A stretch of 39,298 nucleotides of DNA from UBA1435 sp041663285 (GTDB lineage Bacteria > Patescibacteriota > Microgenomatia > UBA12405). The notes beneath the pieces are model-generated. The model was not told the origin of the DNA. It worked only from the letters and a program-made list of their open reading frames with translations, and did not search any database. Where the stretch lies: positions 1-39,298 of the forward strand of contig JBAZSP010000009.1 of the NCBI GenBank assembly GCA_041663285.1. The letters run 5' to 3'. Numbering within the stretch: position 1 is the stretch's first letter; every line of letters begins with the position of its first letter. The position numbers and the translations under genes were made by a program. This document shows positions 30,851-38,686 of this stretch, in pieces.

Positions 30851-32170
30851 CTATGACAGTTTTTGGGATAGCCATTGATCCAGAGAATCCGAATTAAGGC
30901 GAATTTGGGTCATGGTATCGCGGTCCCTGATGGTGACGGTATTGTCTTCGAGAGTTTGGTAATCAACTACCAGGCACCAGGGGGTACCGATTTCGTCCTG
31001 GCGGCGATATTTTTTCCCGATGTTGCTGCTATCGTCGTAGTCAACGGAGTATTTGCCGGACAGGGTGTCAAAAATTGTTTTGGCTTTGGCGACCAGATCG
31101 GGTTTGTTTGAGGCGAGAGGGAAAACCGCTATTTTGTAAGCAGAAATCTTGGGATTAATCTTTAACCAGGTACGGATTTGGCCGCTAGAATCTGTATCTT
31201 CGCGATAACTGTCGAGTAAGATAAAGAAGAAACTACGGTCAACTCCGCCGGAGGTTTCGACAATCCAAGGGAGATATTTCTCTTTAGTAATCGGATCGGC
31301 GTAGCTTAAGTCCTGGCCGGAAAATTTTGAATGCTGGCTAAGATCATAATCGGATCGCCAGTGGATGCCCTCCATCTCAGTCCAGCCCCACGGGGAGTGG
31401 TATTCGATGTCGAACGCTTTCTTGGCGTAAAAAGCCAATTCATCTGGTTGGTGCTGGCGAAAACGGAGAACGTCGGCCTGATTGAAAAAGCGGTTATACC
31501 AGGAAAGCCGTTGTTCTTTCCAGTATTCGTACCATTTGTCCATTTCAGAAGGGTGAACAAAATACTGGATATCCCATTGCTCAAATTCGCGGGTCCGGTA
31601 GAGAAAGTTTTTTGGGGTGATTTCGTTTCGGAAGGCTTTACCGATTTGGGCAATGCCGAAAGGAATTTTTACTCGGCAGGAATCGATAATATTTTTGAAA
31701 TTGAGATAAATGTTTTGGCAGGCTTCGCCTCTTAGATAGGCTGGAATTTTTTCGCCTTCAATAACACCTATTTCGGTTTTAAACAAAATGTTGTATTTGC
31801 GGGGTTGGGTAAGCTGGCCCTGGCACTCCGGGCAGCTGGTGGCGTTATTAATAAGATCCGGTCGAAAACGTTTATGGCAGGATTTGCATTCGACCAGGAG
31901 ATCGCCGAAGTTGGAGACGTGACCAGAAGCTTCCCATACCCGGGGATGGGTAATAATGGCACCATCGATGCCGACAACGTCGGGGCGACGGATAACATTG
32001 TCAGACCACCAGAGGGTTTTCCAATTGTTTTTCATCAGGGATCCAACGGGCCCGTAATCATAAAAACCTTGGATACCACCGTATATTTCTGAATTCTGAA
32101 AAATAATACCTCTTCTTTTACACAAGGACACGAGCTTGGAAACAAGATCATTTATGTTATTATCTGCCAT
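30851..32170 (-). CDS. glyS: Glycyl-tRNA synthetase, dimeric class II type
   Basis: The 439-residue protein matches the archaeal/eukaryotic/Mycoplasma-type homodimeric GlyRS, not the bacterial alpha2-beta2 form. It has RRGIIFQNSEIYGGIQGFYDYGPVG (19-43), a zinc knuckle pair (CKSC and CPEC), FRNEITPKNFLYRTREFEQWDIQYF (motif 2) and VETSGGVDRSFFF (motif 3). The C-terminal anticodon-binding domain starts at YKIAVFPLASNK. It charges tRNA-Gly. It is preceded by a glycine-type T-box with GGC in its specifier loop and by an AGGA Shine-Dalgarno sequence five bases before the ATG that lies in a sequestering hairpin. Confidence 0.96.
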   Translation of the reverse strand: MADNNINDLVSKLVSLCKRRGIIFQNSEIYGGIQGFYDYGPVGSLMKNNWKTLWWSDNVIRRPDVVGIDGAIITHPRVWEASGHVSNFGDLLVECKSCHKRFRPDLINNATSCPECQGQLTQPRKYNILFKTEIGVIEGEKIPAYLRGEACQNIYLNFKNIIDSCRVKIPFGIAQIGKAFRNEITPKNFLYRTREFEQWDIQYFVHPSEMDKWYEYWKEQRLSWYNRFFNQADVLRFRQHQPDELAFYAKKAFDIEYHSPWGWTEMEGIHWRSDYDLSQHSKFSGQDLSYADPITKEKYLPWIVETSGGVDRSFFFILLDSYREDTDSSGQIRTWLKINPKISAYKIAVFPLASNKPDLVAKAKTIFDTLSGKYSVDYDDSSNIGKKYRRQDEIGTPWCLVVDYQTLEDNTVTIRDRDTMTQIRLNSDSLDQWLSQKLS

Positions 32171-32295
32171 ATATTCCTAAATAATTAAATTTAGGGACGT
32201 AGGCAGGTGCCTTCGCGGTTCCACCCTAATTGGCAGAAATATTCTGCCCACTTGATTGATGTTAAAAACAGGGATGCCAACCCCTTCAGATAGAA
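32171..32295 (-). promoter_or_regulatory. Glycine T-box riboswitch with ultrashort stem I, translational type
   Basis: The transcript contains a tiny hairpin AGGG/CCCT (32270-32285) whose loop GTTGGCAT carries a GGC glycine codon (32276-32278). A 7-bp hairpin GGCAGAA/TTCTGCC (32232-32248) follows. Next is the T-box AGGGTGGAACCGCG (32214-32227), where TGGA can pair with the UCCA end of tRNA-Gly. AGGG can pair with CCCT at 32193-32196. In the alternative fold CCTAAAT (32189-32195) pairs with ATTTAGG (32176-32182), burying the glyS Shine-Dalgarno sequence. There is no U-run, so control should be at translation: uncharged tRNA-Gly would open the ribosome site. Confidence 0.88.
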
Positions 32296-32301
32296 ATTAT
32301 A
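32296..32301 (-). promoter_or_regulatory. -10 box of the glyS T-box transcript
   Basis: A perfect TATAAT lies just after the recO stop, about a dozen bases before the T-box specifier hairpin. The -35 region (TATTTT at 16 bases' spacing) is weak. It gives glyS, and probably the dcw genes behind it, their own start. Confidence 0.6.
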
Positions 32302-32326
32302 CTACACGGGGGATAGTAAAATATAG

Positions 32327-32887
32327 TTATTTAAATAATCGACTGCTATATAGAGGTTGCTCGATTACCGATTCGGCAAACTGTTTGATCAGCCTTTGAG
32401 CAGAAGGGTATTTTTTTTGGGTAATTAGCTCATCAATCGGGGCAGGTATGCCAAAACCGAAGAGCCGGAGAAGGGAAACTTCATTGATGATAAATTTAGG
32501 AATTTGGTTGTCGTTTATAGAGCTTATAAGGTTGTTGGTGATGGGGAATATTTGACCGATATGTTGGTTTTCGGCAGTAAAACGGTTGATAATTTCAAGA
32601 AGAAAAAAAAGAAGGTTTAGCTGGGTTAGCGACTTACGAGTGGCCAGGAAGGAGCGGTGGCTTTTGGCTTCGGTGAGCCATAAGAAATTGTTCTTCTGAT
32701 AGATTTGGGCCTGGATTAAGTTACCCAAACCCAGAGCGCTAAGGCGACTACTTTTAATGTTTTTTACACCTTTGGCAAGAGCTGAAATTTTTAAATCCTG
32801 ATTGGTTATTAAGTTGACCAGGATATCAGAGTCCTTATAACTTTTTTTGCCGATGACAATGGCCGTTACTGTTTGGTAATGATCCAT
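32327..32887 (-). CDS. recO: DNA repair protein RecO, short form
   Basis: From the ATG at 32887 the protein has 186 residues. It has an N-terminal OB fold (QTVTAIVIGKKSYKDSDILVNLI, SALAKGVKNIKSS) and a helical C-terminal part with LLRLFGFG. RecO binds ssDNA and SSB and helps RecR load RecA. Typical RecO is about 240 residues with a four-Cys zinc site; none of those Cys are present here and the C-terminus is short. The start overlaps the DUF4012 stop as TAATG, which is better than the ATG 36 bases upstream. Confidence 0.85.
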   Translation of the reverse strand: MDHYQTVTAIVIGKKSYKDSDILVNLITNQDLKISALAKGVKNIKSSRLSALGLGNLIQAQIYQKNNFLWLTEAKSHRSFLATRKSLTQLNLLFFLLEIINRFTAENQHIGQIFPITNNLISSINDNQIPKFIINEVSLLRLFGFGIPAPIDELITQKKYPSAQRLIKQFAESVIEQPLYSSRLFK

Positions 32888-34833
32888 TAAAGCGAGAGTT
32901 TGATGATTTTGTCGCTGGCCCAACTAAAGCTTTCTTGTTTTTTGCCGTTTACAATTAGCTCGTATTCGATTGGTTTGGTCCCAGGTTGTTTTTGGAGGAC
33001 CAGAGTATAGTTTGAGGAGGGCGGCACCGAGGTGGTGTATTGGATGGAAGTTTTGAGACTGGATTGAGCATAAAGTGGATATTTGTCGCCATAAAAGCCT
33101 TCAAATACCTGTTTGCCCAGCTCTTCATAATTCAGAGGTTCGATTTCTGATCCGGTCATTTTTTGGATAACGGACCCTTTAGGAACGTAGAATCTAAACC
33201 AATTACGGTATTTTGGGGCGTTAAGGCACAAATCACCTTTTTCGAGGTTGCAATTGGAAGCCTTGGACGGATTGGTATAGGTGACGGTTACTTTATGGTC
33301 GATTTTGTTGTTTTGGCTGATTATTTCATGTTTAATTTTTTGCTTAAGAAAGAGGTTAGTTTTGGCACTGGACATATTGGCGTCATTGAGATGAAAGTAA
33401 TCAACACCTTCGTCAGTTTGAGTAATAGAACCAGTGATGTTGGCCAGAACCGCAGCTTTTTCGATTTCCGGGTCAATGAAGTAGAACAAAATATGTTTTT
33501 GAACGATATTGTCTCCCAAAACCTGAACCAAAGGACCAATTTTTGATTTTTCTGAACCTAGAGCGTTTGAGAGTAAAGAGTGCATTAGGGGGCTTAAAAA
33601 GCCTTTGCGGTCCTTTTCGATATAGTTTCTGGGACGTCCAGCAATCCACTCAAGCTGGTAGATAATCTGAGGACAGCCGTCACATCTTTTGTCAGGATCG
33701 GTAGAAAAATTACCAAACCCCGGTACCCCTACCCGGCCAAGAACGCCAACAATGTCGACCAACACTTTAGTGTCAATGGCGATAACAGCATCGATTTTTT
33801 CGCGGCTATCAGAAATTTTGGCGTAATGCCCCAAAAAGGTTTCGATACTGGTGGGAAAATCGGGTGACAAGTTCATGTCGCGTAAATTCCAGTAAGGAAC
33901 ATTGATGTGATAGGACTTAATTGGTCGAGGGGCAGGGATGGTGCTATTGAATTTGGCGTCAAGAGTGTAGATGTCTTCTGAAACCGAAGGTGATATTTTG
34001 CCTTTGTCAACTTTGATGAGTCCGTAAGCTGTCCAAAAGCCGCCGGTGGGCCTCAGCTCGGCATCGTTCTGAAAAATAAGAAAGTAGTTGCGCGGCTTAT
34101 CTTTACCTAAAAGCCATGAGGTTTTGGCCAATATCGGCCGGCCATCACGGATGAATTTGTGGGTTTCGGAGGTGAGCTGCCGGGCTTTGAGCAAATTTGC
34201 CTGGATCTGAATGCCCTGATATTCTTCGGGATAACGGGACGGATCGATGCGATCGAAAGACTGTTCGATTGAGGCAATTTTGGTCTGGATGACGTCTAAG
34301 TGGGGAAGCAGACCTTCGACCGATTCGGTAAGGAAATTTATTCTATCTTCGGTGGTTTTGGCACTATCGGTAGCAGTGCCCTTGAAACCGAGAAAATCCT
34401 GGTAAGGCTCGATTGCTTTAACGACGATTTCACCGGTGTCAAGGCCATTTTTGGCTATAGAGATGAACTCTTCGCCGTCGCGATAGTAATTGTTTAGGTA
34501 AGGAAGAGAGCCGATGGCTTTTAGTTTCAGATAGTCTGACTCGAGGGACGATATTTGAATTTTAATCTGGCCAAAATTTTCTTTTATTTGATTAATGTCT
34601 TTGGCGCTAACGGATTGCTGTAGGGTGGCGGCCGAAGCCTTGAGAGGGGTGATATGGTCGTAAACTTTTTTGGCGGGGAGAAAAACAAAGAAGAAAAGTA
34701 AAATAGACAATAGGCTAATAATGATAAAAAATATTGAAAGAAAGTTGACTAAAAAACGGGGAAGCTTTTTTTTGGTCGCAGGAGGTGGGCGGACTTGGGT
34801 TGAGTCGGGTGATAAATTTAGAATTTGATCCAT
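32887..34833 (-). CDS. DUF4012 membrane-anchored extracellular protein
   Basis: The 648-residue protein has a basic, proline-rich cytosolic N-terminus, one membrane helix (about 28-52) and a large external domain. A coiled-coil-like region (60-115) comes first. Then come YFLIFQNDAELRPTGGFWTAYG and DAVIAIDTKVLVDIVGVLG, the characteristic DUF4012 blocks. DUF4012 proteins are frequent in Patescibacteria and Actinobacteria, often beside polysaccharide genes, with no assigned reaction. It lies between the sugar-phosphate transferase gene and recO. A role in export or anchoring of surface glycan is a guess from context. Confidence 0.88.
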   Translation of the reverse strand: MDQILNLSPDSTQVRPPPATKKKLPRFLVNFLSIFFIIISLLSILLFFFVFLPAKKVYDHITPLKASAATLQQSVSAKDINQIKENFGQIKIQISSLESDYLKLKAIGSLPYLNNYYRDGEEFISIAKNGLDTGEIVVKAIEPYQDFLGFKGTATDSAKTTEDRINFLTESVEGLLPHLDVIQTKIASIEQSFDRIDPSRYPEEYQGIQIQANLLKARQLTSETHKFIRDGRPILAKTSWLLGKDKPRNYFLIFQNDAELRPTGGFWTAYGLIKVDKGKISPSVSEDIYTLDAKFNSTIPAPRPIKSYHINVPYWNLRDMNLSPDFPTSIETFLGHYAKISDSREKIDAVIAIDTKVLVDIVGVLGRVGVPGFGNFSTDPDKRCDGCPQIIYQLEWIAGRPRNYIEKDRKGFLSPLMHSLLSNALGSEKSKIGPLVQVLGDNIVQKHILFYFIDPEIEKAAVLANITGSITQTDEGVDYFHLNDANMSSAKTNLFLKQKIKHEIISQNNKIDHKVTVTYTNPSKASNCNLEKGDLCLNAPKYRNWFRFYVPKGSVIQKMTGSEIEPLNYEELGKQVFEGFYGDKYPLYAQSSLKTSIQYTTSVPPSSNYTLVLQKQPGTKPIEYELIVNGKKQESFSWASDKIIKLSL

Positions 34834-34861
34834 AGTAAAGTTTATCGAACAATAACCCGGA

Positions 34862-35536
34862 TTACCAGCGAGAGATCATGGCGAGGGGTGTTTTAAACAA
34901 AATCAAGATTTCTTTTTTTAGAGATCGGCTCCGGACATATTCCGAGTCAAGTTTGGCCCGTTGCTCGAAGGGGATTTCGTTACGGCCCGATGTTTGCCAG
35001 GGGCCGGTTATCCCTGGCTTAACCGACCGGATGTCGTTTATATATTGACGGGTTTGAGGGTATTTTTGTTCGTATTCCTGCAGTTCCTCTTCGCGATATG
35101 CCCGGGGGCCCACCAAGCTCATCTGGCCCGGAAAAACATTGAAGATAAGCTGGGGGAATTCGTCAATGGTGAGCGAACGAAGAATCTTACCAACTGGCGT
35201 GATTCTGGGGTCTTCATCCATGCGTAGCTTCCAGCCGTTTTCTTTGTATTTTTTCCAAAGATCAGGGTAGCCTTCTTTTAGTCTTTGGTCGTTGTCGCCG
35301 GTATACATGGTTCGGAATTTATACATAACAAAGGGATAACTGTTTTTGCCGACCCGTTTTTGCTTAAAGAAAATTGACCCCGGTGAAGTAGCTTTGACCA
35401 AAACAGCCGTAACGACCATTAATGGGAGAAAAATCAAGGACAAAAGCAAGGAACCGCTGATGTCGATAGTCCTTTTGGCGACGGTAAAGATGAAGCGACG
35501 AAATGCCAGGAATCTTACGGTTTCTTTTTCAGTCAT
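34862..35536 (-). CDS. Undecaprenyl-phosphate sugar phosphotransferase (WcaJ/RfbP C-terminal type)
   Basis: The 224-residue protein is the bacterial sugar transferase domain alone, without the N-terminal membrane bundle of WbaP. Seen are KRTIDISGSLLLSLIFLP (membrane re-entrant helix, 21-38), GSIFFKQKRVG, VMYKFRTMY, DEFPQLIFNVFPGQMSLVGPRAY and a late VKPGITGPWQTSGRN. It transfers a hexose-1-phosphate to undecaprenyl phosphate, the first step of glycan assembly on the cytosolic membrane face. It overlaps the upstream GT4 gene by four bases (ATGA), fitting a polysaccharide operon. The particular sugar is unknown. Confidence 0.93.
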   Translation of the reverse strand: MTEKETVRFLAFRRFIFTVAKRTIDISGSLLLSLIFLPLMVVTAVLVKATSPGSIFFKQKRVGKNSYPFVMYKFRTMYTGDNDQRLKEGYPDLWKKYKENGWKLRMDEDPRITPVGKILRSLTIDEFPQLIFNVFPGQMSLVGPRAYREEELQEYEQKYPQTRQYINDIRSVKPGITGPWQTSGRNEIPFEQRAKLDSEYVRSRSLKKEILILFKTPLAMISRW

Positions 35537-36600
35537 TGATTATCCTTTAATAATTTTTTAAAGTTTAACACAAAATTTTGGTTGGAGAACTTTAGAGCGT
35601 TATTACGGCAGTTAAGCGGGTCAATTTGATAATTTTTGAATTCGGTGACAGCCTGTTTTAAACCGCTTACCGTTTGGGGAGAATAGAGAAAACCGGTAAC
35701 ACCGTGGATAACGGTTTCGGTGTGGCCGCCCCGGCCATAAGCAATTACAGGTCGGCCGCAGGCTTGGGCTTCTAGAGATGTTAAACCAAAGTCTTCTTCC
35801 TGGGGGCAAAGGAGAGCTTGACAATGCTGATATAACCAGAGGAGTTGTCGGTCGGAAAGGGAGCTTTTTATTTGGAGGTCGGGGTTTTTTAGATCAGCAA
35901 TCATTTTTTGGTAGAAGGTGAGCCTTCGGCCGTTACCGACAATGATTAGTTTTAGTTTAAGCTGATGGCAGGCATGAATGGCCTGATCGATGTTTTTGTG
36001 GGAGACAAGACGGGAGACTGCCAGATAATAATCTTGAGGCGAGGGAGTCGGCGAGGGATGAAAATATTTAACGTTAATTCCGGGATAAATAACCTTAGCC
36101 CGGAGGTTATAAGTTTGCTGAAGCCGGTGGCTGACAGTGGCCGAATCGCATAAGTAAACATCGGGACGTTTGATTAACAGGTGGTCAATTTTTTTAAATA
36201 AGGAAATTAATGGTTTGACAATCGGTGAAGATGGCAGGGTGTAAATGTAACGGTTTTGGTTAAAAAAATAGCAGATAAACCGGGTGTGAGGTAAGGTTAA
36301 GAGGCCGTAACCGATATTACTGGTGAAAGAAACAACCAGATCATAATCAGAGAAATTAAACTGTTCTACTGCCAAAGGAAACAGAATAGAGTAAAGCTCC
36401 GGATGGGTGTCAGAAAAGGGCAGTTTATTTAAAAAAGATGAAAAGACCTGGTGGCCGGATGGTAACCAGGTAGAATTTTTTGGATTATGGAATAAGGTAA
36501 AGATGGGAGCATCGGGATAAAGAGCCAGAACATCGAGCAAGACTCTTTCGGCTCCTCCCCAGCGATGGTTTAACCAGTCATAGAAGAAAGCAATTTTCAT
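35533..36600 (-). CDS. GT4 family glycosyltransferase
   Basis: The 355-residue GT-B protein begins MKIAFFYDWLNHRWGGAERVLLD with the N-terminal GG loop. It has KVIYPGINVKYF and YYLAVSRLVSHKNID for the donor domain, and EEDFGLTSLEAQACGRPVIAY as the E-x7-E donor motif. It probably retains anomeric configuration and adds a sugar to the lipid-linked acceptor made by the adjacent phosphotransferase. It overlaps both neighbours by four bases, showing tight coupling. Mannosyl- or galactosyltransferase is possible, but specificity cannot be read from sequence. Confidence 0.92.
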   Translation of the reverse strand: MKIAFFYDWLNHRWGGAERVLLDVLALYPDAPIFTLFHNPKNSTWLPSGHQVFSSFLNKLPFSDTHPELYSILFPLAVEQFNFSDYDLVVSFTSNIGYGLLTLPHTRFICYFFNQNRYIYTLPSSPIVKPLISLFKKIDHLLIKRPDVYLCDSATVSHRLQQTYNLRAKVIYPGINVKYFHPSPTPSPQDYYLAVSRLVSHKNIDQAIHACHQLKLKLIIVGNGRRLTFYQKMIADLKNPDLQIKSSLSDRQLLWLYQHCQALLCPQEEDFGLTSLEAQACGRPVIAYGRGGHTETVIHGVTGFLYSPQTVSGLKQAVTEFKNYQIDPLNCRNNALKFSNQNFVLNFKKLLKDNQ

Positions 36601-37724
36601 ACTGACTTCGATTTTTTCAAAAGAGAGTGGTAGACGTTTAAGGTTTCAATGGCAGTTTTGTTCCAAGAATACTTGGATAAAAGCTGGTGGCCTTTTTTAA
36701 TCAATGATTGACGGAGTTGAGGATTTTTTTGGAGGTGAAGAATTTGAGCGGATAGCTGATCAGGATTGGTGGGATCGAAATACAGGACAGAGTCCCGATA
36801 AATTTCCGGAAGGCAGGTGGAGTTTGACGATATGACCGGACAGTTGAGGGCCATGGCTTCCAGCCCGGTAAGGCTAAAACCTTCGGCCAGGGAAGGGTGA
36901 ACTAGTGCCAAGGCGTGGCGGTATACCCGCCTAAACTGTTTATCGGGAAGGTGGCCAAGAAATTCAACCCGGCCACTAAGGCCATTGGCCTGGATGGTTT
37001 TTTCCATTCTGGCCCAAAAGGTGTTTCGAGCAGAAATTATTTTTAGCCGGAGAGTGGTAAAGCGTTTTAAGCTTTCGAGAACAACGATAAGGTTTTTGTG
37101 AGGGTAAAGATTACCGGTGTAGACAAGGTAGTCGTGGTGAGCCGGGCTAACTTTAGTATTTTTGAGAAAATTGGGGTCAACAGCCTCGTAGGTGACGGTA
37201 ATTTTTTTAGGGTTTACTTTAAAGTTGGTGATTAAATAATTTCGCCAATAGTGACTGGGGACAATAATCGGATTAAGCCGGATATTGAGCCAGGTGACCA
37301 GCCGATAGGCTAAATATTTCGGCCAATATAGAAAGTGATTTCGGGTGGTGGTATCCTTGCCCTTAAAAAGGTGCTTGATTAAGTCATGAATAGTAATAAC
37401 AGAAAGGCCAAAGTAAAGTGGGGGTTTGTTAAAGTGGGTAAAATGGACCAGGTTGGGAAGATGGGAATAGATAACAAAGGGTAAAAGTAACTGTTCGGCC
37501 AGAGTATAGTGTCTGATACGGGTAGGAATATAGTTATAGTGTGAATTAAGGTCTTTTTTTATGTCGGGCAACTGATCGGAGCTAACAAGGAGCGAAAAAC
37601 GATAAAGAGAGAAATGGGGCTGGTGAGTTAAGGCCAACAGTAAGTTTTTGGTATAGCGGCCGATACCAGTGTGGAGAGGTCCGTAAAGCCTGGCGTCAAT
37701 TACGATGTGTGGTTTGGTGGTCAA
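36597..37724 (-). CDS. GT4 family glycosyltransferase
   Basis: The 375-residue GT-B protein begins TKPHIVIDARLYGPLHTGIGRYTKNLL, the usual start of the mannosyltransferase-like GT4 branch (GIGRY). It has YLVYTGNLYPHKNLIVVLESL and HPSLAEGFSLTGLEAMALNCPVI with the E-x7-E pair. It overlaps the downstream GT4 gene by four bases (ATGA) and follows the GT2 gene by 14 bases. Together with the other transferases it would extend the surface glycan. The N-terminal region is not membrane-anchored. Confidence 0.92.
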   Translation of the reverse strand: MTTKPHIVIDARLYGPLHTGIGRYTKNLLLALTHQPHFSLYRFSLLVSSDQLPDIKKDLNSHYNYIPTRIRHYTLAEQLLLPFVIYSHLPNLVHFTHFNKPPLYFGLSVITIHDLIKHLFKGKDTTTRNHFLYWPKYLAYRLVTWLNIRLNPIIVPSHYWRNYLITNFKVNPKKITVTYEAVDPNFLKNTKVSPAHHDYLVYTGNLYPHKNLIVVLESLKRFTTLRLKIISARNTFWARMEKTIQANGLSGRVEFLGHLPDKQFRRVYRHALALVHPSLAEGFSLTGLEAMALNCPVISSNSTCLPEIYRDSVLYFDPTNPDQLSAQILHLQKNPQLRQSLIKKGHQLLSKYSWNKTAIETLNVYHSLLKKSKSV

Positions 37725-37738
37725 AGGGATTGGTGGTT

Positions 37739-38686
37739 TTATAAATATTTAGCTTTAGTAACTCTAATAATTTCAAGTAGCTTAATACCAGCCAAAACCA
37801 GGCTCCGGGTTAAAAAATTATAATGACCAAAAAGATGGTCCTGATAAAAAATCCTCATAGCTTCAGTGGAGGCTTGGGCAGCTTTTACCCGGGTAGGACG
37901 AGTAGCCGCTGACTTAGTTTTTTTGATACCGGAAGATATACCCTGAAAATGGGTAATGGAGCAGTGGGGATAAAAATAAAGTTTGTAGTTGTTTTGGTAA
38001 AGCCGGTAACAGAAATCCAGATCTTCACCGTAGAAAAAGTACTTTTCGTTCCACCAGCCTAAATTTTGGCCAACGGTTTTTTTGAGCATCAAGAAAGCCC
38101 CGACACAGGCTTCAATTCGATGAGTTTCTTTAATATTCAGGTTACCGAGAAAATAACCCGAAAAAACAGCTGAGGTAGGCAAAAGCTTGGAAATTCCAGA
38201 AAAATGACAAAGCGACCGCCAGGGTGTCGGAAAGCCCCGGTGGCATTCAGGCTGGAGCCGGTTAGTTAAGGCTAATTTAACAAAGCAAGTGGCAGCATCG
38301 GCTTGGGGGTGGCGAAGAAAGAAGGCCATCATTTTGTTTAAGGAGTCGGGGTTAACGATGGTATCTGGGTTAAGAAAAAGGACATAGCGGCTATCGGGCG
38401 AGATAAGCTCGACACCGCGATTGTTACCAGCAGAAAAGCCAATATTATTATTGAGACGCTGAAACTTAAAAGAAAGATTATCGGAGGGGGGCCTGACGGC
38501 TAGTTTCTTTTGAGCCAAGATAAAGCTGTCGTCGGAGGAACAATTGTCGATTACAATAGCTTCAACCGGGTAACGCAGCCTGGATTTGGAAATGCTGTCG
38601 ACACAAGCGGAAAGGTAGTGGCCGGAATTAAAGTTTAAAACGACAACGGAAAGATAAACCGGATTATTTCTTGGCGATTTTTTCAT
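37739..38686 (-). CDS. GT2 family glycosyltransferase, rhamnosyltransferase-like
   Basis: The 315-residue protein has the GT-A start LSVVVLNFNSGHYL, AIVIDNCSSDDS, NNIGFSAGNNRGVEL, LFLNPDTIVNPDSL and the late FFYGEDLDFCYRL, a set typical of WbbL-like rhamnosyltransferases. A C-terminal hydrophobic/basic tail follows. It resembles the other GT2 at 1748-2626 in layout but not closely in sequence. It overlaps the upstream GT4 gene by 23 bases. It probably adds a deoxyhexose to a lipid-linked glycan. Confidence 0.9.
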   Translation of the reverse strand: MKKSPRNNPVYLSVVVLNFNSGHYLSACVDSISKSRLRYPVEAIVIDNCSSDDSFILAQKKLAVRPPSDNLSFKFQRLNNNIGFSAGNNRGVELISPDSRYVLFLNPDTIVNPDSLNKMMAFFLRHPQADAATCFVKLALTNRLQPECHRGFPTPWRSLCHFSGISKLLPTSAVFSGYFLGNLNIKETHRIEACVGAFLMLKKTVGQNLGWWNEKYFFYGEDLDFCYRLYQNNYKLYFYPHCSITHFQGISSGIKKTKSAATRPTRVKAAQASTEAMRIFYQDHLFGHYNFLTRSLVLAGIKLLEIIRVTKAKYL

